Source: Alphaproteobacteria bacterium RIFCSPHIGHO2_12_FULL_63_12
GTDB lineage: Bacteria > Pseudomonadota > Alphaproteobacteria > Caulobacterales > Parvularculaceae
Direction of reading: 5' to 3'
NCBI GenBank assembly: GCA_001767925.1
Contig: MEMM01000142.1
Location: 10,456-45,969 of the forward strand
Length of the DNA stretch: 35,514 bases
Below the pieces are notes generated by a model. That model had not been told where the DNA came from, did no database searches, and saw only the letters and a list, made by a program, of their open reading frames with translations. Of this stretch, positions 1-9,153 are shown piece after piece (position 1 is the stretch's first letter; the number at the start of each line of letters is the position of its first letter). Made by a program: the position numbers and the translations under genes.

Positions 1-62
1 TGCATCCGGCGCGGTTTTTCATTCGCGACCTGAAGCGGGCAAAGCGGATTCTCGCGAAATAG
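1..62 (+). CDS. 3' end of an unidentified upstream gene (partial)
   Basis: An open frame enters from the left edge and ends at TAG 60-62. The visible 19 residues are basic and end in ...RDLKRAKRILAK. The gene lies 64 bp before the next start and on the same strand. The family cannot be recognised from so short a tail. The phase is supported only by the absence of stops and the plausible residue composition. Confidence 0.45.
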   Translation, partial: HPARFFIRDLKRAKRILAK

Positions 63-126
63 CCGCCCGCCTTGCCGCCGGGCGCGGCATCAGGTTTAAG
101 AAGGCTGATCACGCAGGAGAGGCCGC

Positions 127-1515
127 ATGCACGAAACGCCGTTCGGTCCCGTTTACGACAACGTCCTTGAGGGCATCGGCAAGACGCCGATGGTGAAGAT
201 CTCGAAGATCGACACCGGGCCTTGCGACCTTTTCCTGAAACTTGAATCGAACAATCCCGGCGGCTCGATCAAGGATCGCATCGGCCTTGCGATGATCGAG
301 GATGCGGAAAGAAGCGGCAAGCTGAAACCCGGCGGCGCGATCGTCGAGGCAACCGCTGGCAATACGGGATTAGCATTGGCGCTTGTCGCCGCGCAGAAAG
401 GCTATCGCCTCACCATCGTCGTTCCCGACAAGATGGCGCAGGAGAAAATCTTTCACCTGAAAGCGCTCGGCGCCGATGTGCGCCTGACGCGCTCCGACGT
501 CGGCAAGGGACACCCGGATTATTACCAGGACGTCGCGCAGAAGATCGCCGACGAGACCGGCGCTTTCTACGTCAACCAGTTCGGCAACAAGGCGAACCCG
601 AAGGCGCACGAGGAAATGACCGGCCCCGAAATCTGGGGCCAGATGGAACACAAGATGGACGCCCTCGTCGCCGGCGTCGGCTCGGGCGGCACGATCTCGG
701 GCCTTGCGCGCTTTTTTGAAACCGCGGCGCCGCACGTCGAGATGATCCTCGCCGACCCCAAGGGTTCGATCCTCACCGAATACGTCAACACCGGCGTCAA
801 GCCGAACGAGGTCGGCTCGTGGCTCGTCGAGGGGATCGGCGAAGACTTCATTCCGGATATCTGCGACCTCTCCCGCGTCAAGAAAGCCTACGGCATCACC
901 GACAAGGAAAGCTTTGAAGCCGCGCGCGACCTGCTGAAGAAGGAAGGCATTCTCGGCGGCTCGTCCTCGGGCACCATCCTCGCCGCTGCGCTCAAATACT
1001 GCCGCGAACAGAAAACGAAAAAGCGCGTCGTCGCGTTCGTCTGCGACCGCGGCGACAAATATCTCTCCAAAATGTACAATGACTACTGGATGTACGATCA
1101 GGGCTTCATCAAGCGCCCGCCGAAGGGCGATCTGACCGATTTGATTACAAGGAAGCACTCCGAGCGCGCGACCGTCACCGTGAAGCCCGACGACACCCTG
1201 ATGGTCTCCTACGGCCGGATGAAGCTCTATGATATCTCGCAGCTCCCCGTCCTCAACGAAGACGGCACGCTCGCCGGCATCATCGACGAGGAAGACATTC
1301 TCTTCGCCGTCGTAAGGAATCGCGACAAGTTCAAGGACCCGGTGAAATCGGCGATGACCTATCGCGTCGAAACGCTGGACGCCGCGGAAAAGATGGAGGA
1401 GCTGCTCCCCGTCTTCGCCAAGGGCTATGTCGCGGTCGTCACCAAAGGCGGGAAGTTCGAAGGCCTCATCACGCGCACGGATCTGCTGAATTATCTGCGG
1501 TTGCAGGTAGCTTAG
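127..1515 (+). CDS. Cystathionine beta-synthase-type PLP enzyme with C-terminal CBS pair
   Basis: This is a fold-type II PLP enzyme of the cysteine synthase/cystathionine beta-synthase family, about 462 aa. The motif S-I-K-D-R at residues 47-51 carries the PLP lysine (K49). ATAGNTG (75-81) is the substrate loop and GVGSGGTISG (183-192) the phosphate-binding loop. Residues from about 340 to the end look like two CBS modules, as in full-length CBS. The expected reaction is condensation of serine (or an activated serine) with homocysteine or sulfide in the cytoplasm. The start follows a good Shine-Dalgarno sequence (CAGGAGAGG, 111-119). It leads a tight three-gene operon: its stop TAG shares a base with the GTG of the next gene. 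No cystathionine lyase is adjacent, so a cysteine-synthase role remains possible. Confidence 0.9.
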   Translation: MHETPFGPVYDNVLEGIGKTPMVKISKIDTGPCDLFLKLESNNPGGSIKDRIGLAMIEDAERSGKLKPGGAIVEATAGNTGLALALVAAQKGYRLTIVVPDKMAQEKIFHLKALGADVRLTRSDVGKGHPDYYQDVAQKIADETGAFYVNQFGNKANPKAHEEMTGPEIWGQMEHKMDALVAGVGSGGTISGLARFFETAAPHVEMILADPKGSILTEYVNTGVKPNEVGSWLVEGIGEDFIPDICDLSRVKKAYGITDKESFEAARDLLKKEGILGGSSSGTILAAALKYCREQKTKKRVVAFVCDRGDKYLSKMYNDYWMYDQGFIKRPPKGDLTDLITRKHSERATVTVKPDDTLMVSYGRMKLYDISQLPVLNEDGTLAGIIDEEDILFAVVRNRDKFKDPVKSAMTYRVETLDAAEKMEELLPVFAKGYVAVVTKGGKFEGLITRTDLLNYLRLQVA

Positions 1516-2015
1516 TGGTTCTTGACCGGAGCGCTGCGACCAAGCCGTTTGAGGTCTCGTTTTTCGACATTATCGAAAAGCATGGCTGGCACGTTATGTC
1601 GGTCGCGAATACGGAAGGCGAGGAGGGGCCGGTATTCTCCTATTCGACCGGAATTTTTCAGCGCCTGAAGGCGCCCGAGTTGTTAATCATCGGGCTTGGC
1701 GCCAAAATTTGTGCGTCGATGATCAATCATTATGGCCGCGAAATTCAGGGGAACGGGAAAATTTTCGAGGCGGGAAAATTCTACTCCGGCTTTCTTGAAG
1801 GCTTCGATATTTACATGATGGAGCCTGATGAGCGCGCCCGAAAGGAATACGCCATCTGGGCCGATTGGTATTATGAGCGGCAGCCATTTCCTATTCTCCA
1901 ATGTGTTTGGCCCGCAACGACGGGTCCATGGCCCTGGGACGAAACGGCAAGCGCATATCTTAAGAAAACGCAGCCGCTTCTGGGAATTGCGCCGGTTGGG
2001 AGCAGGCTGAATTGA
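1515..2015 (+). CDS. DUF4262 domain protein
   Basis: This 166-aa protein matches the DUF4262 pattern: an N-terminal 'HGWHVMSV' strand, then 'FSYSTGIF' and 'PELLIIGL' blocks, and an aromatic-rich C-terminal half. The family is widespread and its function is unknown. It starts at GTG, overlapping the last base of the upstream stop (TAGTG), so translation is probably coupled to the PLP enzyme. Its own stop overlaps the next start by four bases (TTGA). It has no signal peptide or membrane segment. The family call rests on remembered motif similarity. Confidence 0.7.
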   Translation: MVLDRSAATKPFEVSFFDIIEKHGWHVMSVANTEGEEGPVFSYSTGIFQRLKAPELLIIGLGAKICASMINHYGREIQGNGKIFEAGKFYSGFLEGFDIYMMEPDERARKEYAIWADWYYERQPFPILQCVWPATTGPWPWDETASAYLKKTQPLLGIAPVGSRLN

Positions 2016-2356
2016 AAGTCTACGGCCTGAAAAACTGCGATACCTGCCGGAAGGTGCGCAAGGAGCTAGATGCGGCGAAGGTCGCCTATGACTTCCACGA
2101 CGTTCGCGAGGAGGGTGTGACGAAGGCGCAAATCTCCCGCTGGGCGAAGAAAGCCGGATGGGAGGCGATGTTGAACAAATCCTCGACCACCTGGCGCGCG
2201 CTCCCCGACGCCGACAAAGCGGGGCTCACGGAAGCAAAGGCCGTCGCCTTGATGGCGGCCAATCCGGCGCTCATCAAGCGCCCGCTGATCACCCGCGGAG
2301 ACACTGAGGTTTACGTCGGCTGGACAAGCGATGTCGCGGAGGCGGTGAAGGGATAA
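2012..2356 (+). CDS. ArsC/Spx-family thioredoxin-fold protein (YffB-like)
   Basis: A 114-aa thioredoxin-fold protein of the ArsC/Spx superfamily. The N-terminal redox motif C9-D-T-C12 sits in 'GLKNCDTC', and 'IKRPLI' (88-93) is the family's C-terminal signature. The length equals that of YffB/ArsC-like proteins. Known members are glutaredoxin-dependent arsenate reductases or stress regulators. With no ars genes nearby, the substrate here is open, and a thiol-redox role beside a sulfur amino acid enzyme is an inference. The start is TTG within a TTGA overlap with the upstream stop, the third link in a translationally coupled operon. Confidence 0.8.
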   Translation: MKVYGLKNCDTCRKVRKELDAAKVAYDFHDVREEGVTKAQISRWAKKAGWEAMLNKSSTTWRALPDADKAGLTEAKAVALMAANPALIKRPLITRGDTEVYVGWTSDVAEAVKG

Positions 2357-2533
2357 CGCGCCGACAGACCGTGCGCCTGAACGCGCATCGGTTCCCCGTG
2401 TCTGAAGATGCGAGTGAAAGCTTATGGATGGCGCAGGAAAAATAACGAGGAAGGTCGAAGGCCTAATCGCCGACAGGCTGCGACAAACAATCAACTAGAA
2501 CATCGGGCGCAGGTCTGAATTCGCGCCGATAAT

Positions 2534-2737
2534 TCAGACGCGACGCGTTTCAACCGCGCCTGCGGACGATGACGGTGCGACCGGCGGTTCCGCGGCGTCA
2601 GCGGCCGGATCGGCGGACTGACGGTCGAGCTGCGAAGCCCAGCGCGACTTCGCCGCATTTTTGGGTCTTGAGTACAAGGACGCGGCGGCGACTGCAGGAA
2701 TCGCGACACCGCCCATACGGGACGCATTCGACGACAT
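2534..2737 (-). CDS. Small hypothetical protein (67 aa)
   Basis: This short ORF starts at the ATG complementary to 2735-2737. A clear Shine-Dalgarno sequence (GGGAG, seven bases upstream) argues that it is translated. The product is Ala/Ser/Pro-rich, with a hydrophobic-to-neutral stretch (residues 10-22), a basic middle and an acidic, proline-rich tail. I recognise no family. It lies 124 bp downstream of the cupin gene on the same strand and could share its transcript. The same frame is open to 2878, but no good ribosome site exists for the longer form. Confidence 0.4.
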   Translation of the reverse strand: MSSNASRMGGVAIPAVAAASLYSRPKNAAKSRWASQLDRQSADPAADAAEPPVAPSSSAGAVETRRV

Positions 2738-2861
2738 GGCGTTTCTCCCTTCGCCCGTCTGAGGCGGGCTTCCTACAGATAGGAGCCTATTGCGCGCCTT
2801 CAATCCCGGCAATGGCGTCGATCGAATTGATTCAATGCTCATATGGTATGCTGCAGTGCAG

Positions 2862-3203
2862 CTAAAGACGAATGACATATTCCTTGCGGGTGGTCTCGAC
2901 GACTTCCCAAACGCCTCTAAAACCGGGGCGGATGATGAAGCTGTCGCCTGCGGTCACGCGCCGACCGGCGCCGCCGTCTTCGGACACGATCGAAACGCCG
3001 CTGAGGATCCGGCAATATTCCCACTCGTCATACTGAATTCGCCATTTGCCGGGCGTCGATTCCCACAGGCCCGCGTATAACCCGCCGGGCTGCTCCTCGA
3101 TATTCCAGGTGCGGAATTTCGGGTCGCCCGAAATCAGGCGGTCCGGCGCCGGCGCGCCGATTTCCGGCTCGATCCCGGACACTGTCATCGACGCCATTTT
3201 CAT
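2862..3203 (-). CDS. Cupin-domain protein (cupin_3/DUF861-like)
   Basis: A 113-aa single-domain cupin. The pattern of Gly/Trp-rich strands ('GLYAGLWESTPGKWRI'), the 'E-W-E-Y-C-R-I-L-S-G' turn and 'AGDSFIIRPGFRGVWEV' is typical of cupin_3 (DUF861/EutQ-like) proteins. These are small beta-barrels that often bind a metal or small ligand. Several metal-ligand histidines of classical cupins are absent, so catalysis is uncertain. The start ATG has a strong ribosome site (GGAGAG, six bases away). It is divergent from the acyltransferase gene, with about 175 bp between them. Confidence 0.75.
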   Translation of the reverse strand: MKMASMTVSGIEPEIGAPAPDRLISGDPKFRTWNIEEQPGGLYAGLWESTPGKWRIQYDEWEYCRILSGVSIVSEDGGAGRRVTAGDSFIIRPGFRGVWEVVETTRKEYVIRL

Positions 3204-3379
3204 ACTGCTCTCCTATTTTGCGTTCGGGCGATTAACCAATCGGCGCAAGGCGATGCTATTAGCCGGCCGACGCCGCCGGCGTCGATTCTCATCCTTGGCG
3301 AAACGGTTTATTCCTTGCAACAAGCTGCGCGTTTGGCCTGTTGGCCATGACAAGGGCTTTGGGCGGGGGCTTTGTTGGA

Positions 3380-5395
3380 ATGACAAAGGGTGCCGACTAT
3401 CGACGCGATATCGACGGCTTGCGCGCCATCGCCGTCCTTAGCGTCTTCTTTTACCATCTCGGCGTTTCGCCGTTCTCGGGCGGGTTTGTCGGCGTCGACG
3501 TGTTTTTCGTTATCAGCGGATTCCTGATCACCCGCCTGATCGTCGAACAGAAGACATCGGGAAAATTCACCTTCGCCGAGTTTTATATTCGCCGCGTCCG
3601 GCGCTTGTTCCCGGCGCTTGCCTTCACCATCGCGGCGACGCTCGCCGCCGGGGTCTATTTCTTTACAACTGTCGATCTCGCGCGCATCGGCGGCAGCGCC
3701 ATCGCGGCGATATTGTCCTTCTCCAACATCTACTTCTGGCAGCAGGCCGGTTATTTCGACGCGGCCTCGGTCGTGAAGCCGCTGCTGCACACCTGGTCGC
3801 TGAGCGTTGAAGAGCAATTCTACCTGGTGTGGCCGGCGATGCTCGTCATTCTGCTTGGCCGATTTTCCCGCCGCGTGACGCTCATCGCCATAATTCTGAT
3901 CGGGCTGGCGAGCCTTATCGCCTGCCAGTTAATGATCGAAAGCATCGAAGCAGTTTTTTACCTGTCGCCGTTTCGCGCGGTCGAGTTCGCGGTCGGCGCG
4001 GCGCTGGTCTGGGGCGTCGAAAGGCCGGCCAAATCCGCCCTTGCCCGCGAGGTCGCGCTCGCGATCGGCCTTGCGCTGATCGCCTACGCCGTCTTCGCAT
4101 TTGACGAGGCGACGCCGTTTCCGGGCCTCAACGCGATGATTCCCTGCGTCGGCGCGGCGCTGGCGATTTATGGCGGCGAAGCGCCGATCCTCGGCCGCCT
4201 GCTCAGCAACAAAGTCGCGGTCCGCATCGGGCTGATCAGCTATTCGCTTTACCTCGCGCATTGGCCGATCATCGTATTTTACCAATACCAGAAAGGCGTC
4301 GATCCGCTTTCGCCGACGGATCAGCTGCTGATCGCCGCGATGACGTTAATCGCTTCGGAGCTGATGTATCGCTACGTCGAAACGCCGTTCCGCGCCTTCA
4401 GATCGCCATCCGGCAAAACCCGTCTGTCGAAACCCGCCTTCGGTCTGGTCTGCGCCGGAATTGCAATCGCGCTCATTTCGACCAGCGCGCATATCTGGGC
4501 GAGCGGCGGATGGCCGTGGCGGCTGACACCCGAGTCGCGCGCGATCGCTGCGGCCGTCGCCTATCCGCCCGGGCGCAGCACAGGCGCGGGCGAAGGCGCC
4601 AAATACCGGATCCTGGTGATCGGCGACAGCCATGCGACCCAGCATCTCGACATGCTCTCCGATTACTTCGCCGCTCATGACGCGAGTCTCGATTACTATC
4701 GCACGTGCCTTCCGTTCCCGGGTGCGATCGTCGTCAAGGAGGGCAAGCCCGACAAGGTGTGCGGCCGCGAGGCGCGCGGAATTCTCGAGGAGACGCGCGG
4801 CTATGACGCCGTGATCGTCGCCGCCCGCTGGGACACCTATACGGAGACGACCCATAACCCCGGCGAAGCGCGGCTCGCCAATCGCGATTTCTTCCTGTGG
4901 CGAAAGCCTGACGCCGGCGAACCGAAAACGCCGGAACATTCCAAGGCGGTGTTTTCACAAGCGCTTGGCGATTTTGTCGCTGAAATGGAAAAAACGGGTA
5001 TGCCGGTCCTGTTTTTAGGTCAGGTCCCGCCGATGGGCGCTGACTTCTCCCGTTGCGCTGCGCAGCCGATGTGGAGAGCGCCGGAAAAGTGTCGCCCCTA
5101 TTACACCCGGGATAAGGCGATGGCGCGCGTCGCCTATTCGGACGAGGCGCTGCGAAAAGTCGCGCTGAACTCGCCTCTCGTGCGGCATATTTCGTTTATC
5201 GACAGGCTTTGCCCCGACGCCGGGCGCTATTGCAGATACTTGTTGGATGGAGAGTACCTCTACCGCGACGACGATCACGTCAATTTTCTGGGCGCGCGCG
5301 TGCTCGGGATTGAGATTCGCCCCTTACTCGACGATTTTTACGCCTTGATGGCCGATCCGGACGGAAATTACTCAACCGCGGCAGAAATCAACTAG
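3380..5395 (+). CDS. OafA-type acyltransferase 3 with C-terminal SGNH domain
   Basis: An integral membrane O-acyltransferase of about 671 aa. The N-terminal 'DIDGLRAIAVLSVFFYHLG' opening and the following 'GGFVGVDVFFVISGFLIT' are hallmarks of acyltransferase family 3, with about ten membrane segments to residue ~385. The C-terminal part is a periplasmic SGNH domain: G415-D-S-H block I, with S417 as likely nucleophile, and D630-x-x-H633 as the terminal catalytic pair. Such fused proteins transfer acetyl groups to surface polysaccharides or peptidoglycan. No polysaccharide cluster is adjacent, so the target is unknown. Starts at TTG 3341 or ATG 3347 are also possible; 3380 is chosen because the family begins just before the 'DGLRA' motif. 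Confidence 0.88.
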   Translation: MTKGADYRRDIDGLRAIAVLSVFFYHLGVSPFSGGFVGVDVFFVISGFLITRLIVEQKTSGKFTFAEFYIRRVRRLFPALAFTIAATLAAGVYFFTTVDLARIGGSAIAAILSFSNIYFWQQAGYFDAASVVKPLLHTWSLSVEEQFYLVWPAMLVILLGRFSRRVTLIAIILIGLASLIACQLMIESIEAVFYLSPFRAVEFAVGAALVWGVERPAKSALAREVALAIGLALIAYAVFAFDEATPFPGLNAMIPCVGAALAIYGGEAPILGRLLSNKVAVRIGLISYSLYLAHWPIIVFYQYQKGVDPLSPTDQLLIAAMTLIASELMYRYVETPFRAFRSPSGKTRLSKPAFGLVCAGIAIALISTSAHIWASGGWPWRLTPESRAIAAAVAYPPGRSTGAGEGAKYRILVIGDSHATQHLDMLSDYFAAHDASLDYYRTCLPFPGAIVVKEGKPDKVCGREARGILEETRGYDAVIVAARWDTYTETTHNPGEARLANRDFFLWRKPDAGEPKTPEHSKAVFSQALGDFVAEMEKTGMPVLFLGQVPPMGADFSRCAAQPMWRAPEKCRPYYTRDKAMARVAYSDEALRKVALNSPLVRHISFIDRLCPDAGRYCRYLLDGEYLYRDDDHVNFLGARVLGIEIRPLLDDFYALMADPDGNYSTAAEIN

Positions 5396-5423
5396 ATCTT
5401 TCGCCGACCTTCCCCAATCGGCT

Positions 5424-5825
5424 CTACAGCGCCAAAATGTCTAGGACCGCAATCGCGATCAGGCATATTGAGCCGAGCGCGAAAGTCATGAATCTCAGCA
5501 TCACGCGCTGGACGATGATCTGCATGAAGGAATGAACGACGCGCAAGAAGACATAGGCCCAGGCGAGCGCGATCGTTGCCTCGCCTTCGGCGCCGGCGAG
5601 ATGCGTGTAAAACGCCAGCGCGTAAAAGATCGTCGGTTGTTCATGCAGATGATTGTAATTGTCGGCGACGACGCGAACATTTGCCGGCAGCGATGAGAGA
5701 GAGCCGGGATGAATGGCCGATTGCGGATCGATCTTCGCTTTCCGCATTGCGGGAATTCGCGTTGCATACATCCAGATCCAGACGACAAGGGTCCAGCAGA
5801 CAAGCGCGAGAACGGGGGTCAGCAT
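5424..5825 (-). CDS. MAPEG family membrane protein
   Basis: A 133-aa protein with four predicted membrane helices. It carries the MAPEG signature region 'RVVADNYNHLHEQPTIFYAL', in which N-x-x-E-x-x-P-x-F is the glutathione-binding helix pattern. MAPEG proteins are membrane-bound glutathione transferase or eicosanoid-metabolism relatives; bacterial roles are mostly unassigned. It begins 12 bp after the acyl-CoA dehydrogenase stop on the same strand, so the two are probably co-transcribed and both may act on lipophilic substrates (inference). It is convergent with the acyltransferase. Confidence 0.85.
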   Translation of the reverse strand: MLTPVLALVCWTLVVWIWMYATRIPAMRKAKIDPQSAIHPGSLSSLPANVRVVADNYNHLHEQPTIFYALAFYTHLAGAEGEATIALAWAYVFLRVVHSFMQIIVQRVMLRFMTFALGSICLIAIAVLDILAL

Positions 5826-5837
5826 AGTGGCGATTCC

Positions 5838-7061
5838 TCAGGCGTTGTTCGAATGTTTCTTGAACTCGATCCGGGAAATCGACCGGCAGTGAACCTCGTC
5901 CGGGCCGTCGGCGAGGCGTAAGGTCCTTATGCCAGCGTAAACCCGGGCAAGACCGAAATCGGAGGTGACGCCGGCGCCGCCATGCGCTTGAATGGCCTCG
6001 TCGATGACGCGGAGCGCGACGCGGGGCGCGGCGACCTTGATCATCGCGATTTCGGCCTGCGCCGCCTTGTTGCCGACGGTGTCCATCATCCACGCCGCTT
6101 TCAACGTCAACAGGCGCGCCATTTCGATGTCGATGCGGGCCTCCGCGACGCGCTGCTCCCAGATCGAGTGCTTGTAGATCGGCTTTCCGAACGCCTCGCG
6201 GGTCAAAATCCTCTTGACCAGTTTTTCAAGCGCGACCTCCGCCGCGCCGATGGTGCGCATGCAATGGTGAATGCGTCCCGGCCCCAGTCTTCCTTGCGCG
6301 ATTTCGAAGCCGCGCCCGTCGCCCAGAAGCATATTTTCCTTCGGCACCCGGACGTTTTCAAGAACGACCTCCATATGGCCATGCGGCGCGTCGTCATAAC
6401 CGAAGACCGGAAGGTGCCGGACGATGGTCACGCCCCTGGCGTCCGCGGGAACGAGGATCATCGACTGTTGCAAATGCGTTTCGGCGCGTTTGTCGGTCTT
6501 GCCCATGACGATGTAAATTTTGCAGCGCGGGTCGCCGGCGCCCGACGACCACCATTTGCGACCGTTGATGACATAGTCGTCGCCCTCGCGGCGAATGTCC
6601 GTCTCGATATTGGTCGCATCGGAGGAAGCGACCGCCGGCTCTGTCATCAAAAACGCCGACCTGATTTTTCCATCAAGCAGCGGCGTTAGCCATTCTTCCT
6701 GTTGCGCGGGCGAGCCGTATTTCATCAGCACTTCCATATTGCCGGTGTCCGGCGCCGCGCAGTTGAAAACCTCCGGCGCGATGTGGCAGCGCCCGGTCAG
6801 CTCGGCGATCGGCGCATAGTCGGCGTTGGAAAGGCCCGGACCGAATTTCGGATGGGTATGGAACATGTTCCAGAGCCCCTCGGCCTTCGCCTTGGCCTTC
6901 AGCTCCTCGATGATCGGCGGGATCTTCCAGCGCCCCTCGCCGAGGCCGAACGCCTGATGCTGGCGCTCGTAGATTTCTTCGCCTTCATAGACGTGACGGT
7001 CCATGAACGCGGAAACGCGGGCGAGATAATCCTTGCAGCGGGGCGAATAGGCGAAATCCAT
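5838..7061 (-). CDS. Acyl-CoA dehydrogenase (ACAD10/11-like)
   Basis: A 407-aa FAD-dependent acyl-CoA dehydrogenase of fatty-acid beta-oxidation. The middle beta domain shows '[14 protein letters not shown]' and '[12 protein letters not shown]', the FAD-contact strands. The C-terminal helical domain has '[15 protein letters not shown]' followed by '[10 protein letters not shown]', the form seen in ACAD10/11-like enzymes. Length fits a single-domain ACAD. The ATG at 7061 has AAGGAG seven bases upstream and is preferred over a longer open frame to 7391, whose extra residues look non-coding. It precedes the MAPEG gene by 12 bp. Chain-length specificity cannot be read from sequence. Confidence 0.92.
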   Translation of the reverse strand: MDFAYSPRCKDYLARVSAFMDRHVYEGEEIYERQHQAFGLGEGRWKIPPIIEELKAKAKAEGLWNMFHTHPKFGPGLSNADYAPIAELTGRCHIAPEVFNCAAPDTGNMEVLMKYGSPAQQEEWLTPLLDGKIRSAFLMTEPAVASSDATNIETDIRREGDDYVINGRKWWSSGAGDPRCKIYIVMGKTDKRAETHLQQSMILVPADARGVTIVRHLPVFGYDDAPHGHMEVVLENVRVPKENMLLGDGRGFEIAQGRLGPGRIHHCMRTIGAAEVALEKLVKRILTREAFGKPIYKHSIWEQRVAEARIDIEMARLLTLKAAWMMDTVGNKAAQAEIAMIKVAAPRVALRVIDEAIQAHGGAGVTSDFGLARVYAGIRTLRLADGPDEVHCRSISRIEFKKHSNNA

Positions 7062-7208
7062 GGGGCGCTCCTTTATTCGCGGCCATGATAGCCGACCCTG
7101 CCGCCCGCGAAAGGGCGCAGCGCAGCGATCATGAGCGGCTTTCTTTCCCCGCGCGGACGCGCCAGTCTCGGCGGGCGGTGATCGAGACCTGAGGCGGCCG
7201 GCCGATCG

Positions 7209-8045
7209 ATGGACGATGCTAGGATGGATGATGCGACGACCCTGGTGCGCCGGCAAATCGAGCGCGAACTCTCCGCCTCCCTGCGCCGGCCGCTGGTGAT
7301 CGGCGTCAGCGGCGCGCAAGGCTGCGGCAAATCGACGATGGCGCGCAGTCTGGTCAACCAGCTGACGACAGAAGGCGTCAGCGCGGCTCATCTATCGCTG
7401 GACGATTTTTACCTTGGCCGCGCCGAGCGACGCAAACTCGCGGCGCGCCTTCATCCGCTCTTCGTGACGCGCGGCCCGCCGGGCACGCATGATGTGGCGG
7501 CAGCGCGGGCGCTGCTCGGAAAAATAAAATTCGGCGCGGCGGCGCCTGCCCCGCAATTCGACAAGGGGCGCGATGAACCCCTCGATCTGAAAAGAGAAAT
7601 TCCGGCGAGGTTGCAGGTCTTCATTTTCGAAGGATGGTGCCTCGGCGCCAAAGCCCAAAACGAACGCGACCTTGCCGCCCCCATCAACATGCTTGAAACC
7701 GTCTATGACGCACAAGGGGTCTGGCGCGGCGCTGTCAACGACGCATTGGGCGGCGCCTACCAGCGATTATTCGCCGAGGTCGATCATCTCGTCTATTTGC
7801 GGGCGCCGAATTTCGACATTGTCAGCCGCTGGCGCAATGAACAGGAGCGCGCGCTCGCAGACGCATCGCCGCCCGATCAGCGACCTCTGCTGATGAGCGC
7901 CGACGAAATTTCCTTCTTCGTGCAGCATTTCGAGCGCGTCACGCGCTCGATGATGACTGATCTACCCGGCCGGGCTGGCCTGACATTGCAACTTGACGAG
8001 CGCCGCCGCGTCATTGGCGTCACGACGCCGAAGACCGCCCGCTGA
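7209..8045 (+). CDS. D-glycerate 3-kinase-like P-loop kinase (GLYK/Tda10 family)
   Basis: A 278-aa P-loop kinase. The Walker A motif GAQGCGKST lies at residues 35-43. Further family blocks are 'SLDDFYLG', '[15 protein letters not shown]', 'FDKGRDEP' and 'FEGWCLGA', matching the plant GLYK/yeast Tda10 group. The expected reaction is ATP-dependent phosphorylation of D-glycerate at C3, feeding glycolysis or serine synthesis; no glyoxylate or serine gene is next to it. Two in-frame ATGs (7209, 7224) compete and neither has a convincing ribosome site. Its 3' end overlaps the convergent hydrolase gene by 26 bp. Confidence 0.8.
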   Translation: MDDARMDDATTLVRRQIERELSASLRRPLVIGVSGAQGCGKSTMARSLVNQLTTEGVSAAHLSLDDFYLGRAERRKLAARLHPLFVTRGPPGTHDVAAARALLGKIKFGAAAPAPQFDKGRDEPLDLKREIPARLQVFIFEGWCLGAKAQNERDLAAPINMLETVYDAQGVWRGAVNDALGGAYQRLFAEVDHLVYLRAPNFDIVSRWRNEQERALADASPPDQRPLLMSADEISFFVQHFERVTRSMMTDLPGRAGLTLQLDERRRVIGVTTPKTAR

Positions 8046-9153
8046 GCCATTGCGAGGACCACGCGGCAGCCGTCGCATCCGCGACGGCAAAGTCGCCCGC
8101 TTCAATCGCGGCCAGCAATTCCGGTTCAACCGCGGCGATCGAACGCCTGATCTCGCGGCGCCAGACGGGATCGCCTTTTGCGCGCCTTGCCGCCGCGAGT
8201 CCATCGCCGAACAGGCCTTCGCGAGATAGCGACCTGCAGCCGCCGTCGAACGACGCCGGCTTGAACAGCGAAATGCAGGGATGGATCGTGCCGGTGAAAG
8301 CGGCCCTCGGCGCGCCGTCTGCCAGCCGCACGACCATGGAGGCGGTTGACGCATGCGGCCGCAGCGGGCCCGACGCATGCAGGCAGACATCGCGATTGGC
8401 GCCGCCGTCAAATCCGTCGCCGGCGTCATGCGCGCGCAGCATTCCCGCGAGCGATGACAGCGACATGACGGACGGGGCCGATTGCGCCATTTGAAACGTC
8501 GTCCCGCGCCGCGCCGCCGCGCACGCCAGACGCGGCATCACGAATGATTCATGCGCCGCCCTGAAATCTCTTCCGGCGCTCGCCGACGCCCGATCATAAT
8601 CCGCTCCGATCGTATAAGCGTTCGAAATTGACCAGGCGTCCAATGCCTTCTTCATCGCCCAATCCCGCCCGGCGGTTTCGAGAACGATGATCTCGCGCGC
8701 ATCGGCGATCAGGAAGGAATTATCGTACCGGAAATTCCGGTCATGGAATCCCGCGCCGCCGCCTTGTCCATGTCGTTCCAGCAGAGAAATCATCACGTCC
8801 GCCGCGTCAACGGCGCTGGTTGCGCGCTCTAGTCCCAACCGGACGAGGTCCATGCCAAGCAGCGTCTCGCCTTTTTTGAGGATGCTTCTTGAAAATACCG
8901 CTTCATTCCCGATTGCGACGCCCGCGTCATTGACGCCCATTTCGGCGCCCCACATCCATGCGGGGCGCGACAGGATAACGCCGCGGCGCTCAGGCGCCTG
9001 ATCGATCTCGATATAAGTGCAGCGCAGCTTCCCCGGCGCCGCTTCGCGCGAAGGCGCGTGGATTTCGACTCGCTGGTCTTCCATCGGTTCGCGGTCGGAG
9101 TTCTTCGCGAACCAGACCGCGCCGCCGCGTTTGACCGCCAGAGTATCGCACAT
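8020..9153 (-). CDS. Secernin/peptidase C69-type N-terminal nucleophile hydrolase
   Basis: A 377-aa protein starting 'MCDTLAVKRGGAVWFAKNSD', the hallmark opening of secernin/dipeptidase C69 proteins. Removal of Met would expose Cys2 as an Ntn nucleophile. The 'AKNSDRE' and 'WGAEMGVNDAGVAIGNEAVF' blocks also fit. Family members are dipeptidases or amidases, and many secernins are uncharacterised. The frame is open upstream to 9351, but the conserved Met-Cys fixes the start at 9153 even though its ribosome site is weak. The gene points toward the glycerate kinase and overlaps its end by 26 bp. It is transcribed away from the Pho-like array at 9387. Confidence 0.82.
   Translation of the reverse strand: MCDTLAVKRGGAVWFAKNSDREPMEDQRVEIHAPSREAAPGKLRCTYIEIDQAPERRGVILSRPAWMWGAEMGVNDAGVAIGNEAVFSRSILKKGETLLGMDLVRLGLERATSAVDAADVMISLLERHGQGGGAGFHDRNFRYDNSFLIADAREIIVLETAGRDWAMKKALDAWSISNAYTIGADYDRASASAGRDFRAAHESFVMPRLACAAARRGTTFQMAQSAPSVMSLSSLAGMLRAHDAGDGFDGGANRDVCLHASGPLRPHASTASMVVRLADGAPRAAFTGTIHPCISLFKPASFDGGCRSLSREGLFGDGLAAARRAKGDPVWRREIRRSIAAVEPELLAAIEAGDFAVADATAAAWSSQWLSGRSSAS

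Noticed and set aside
3268-3284. Perfect 8-bp dyad CGACGCCG-C-CGGCGTCG between cupin and acyltransferase
   Set aside because: Such dyads are frequent in GC-rich DNA; no link to a regulator or promoter could be made.
7062-7391. Longer acyl-CoA dehydrogenase frame
   Set aside because: The extra residues are arginine-rich and overlap the divergent kinase start; ATG 7061 has AAGGAG in place.
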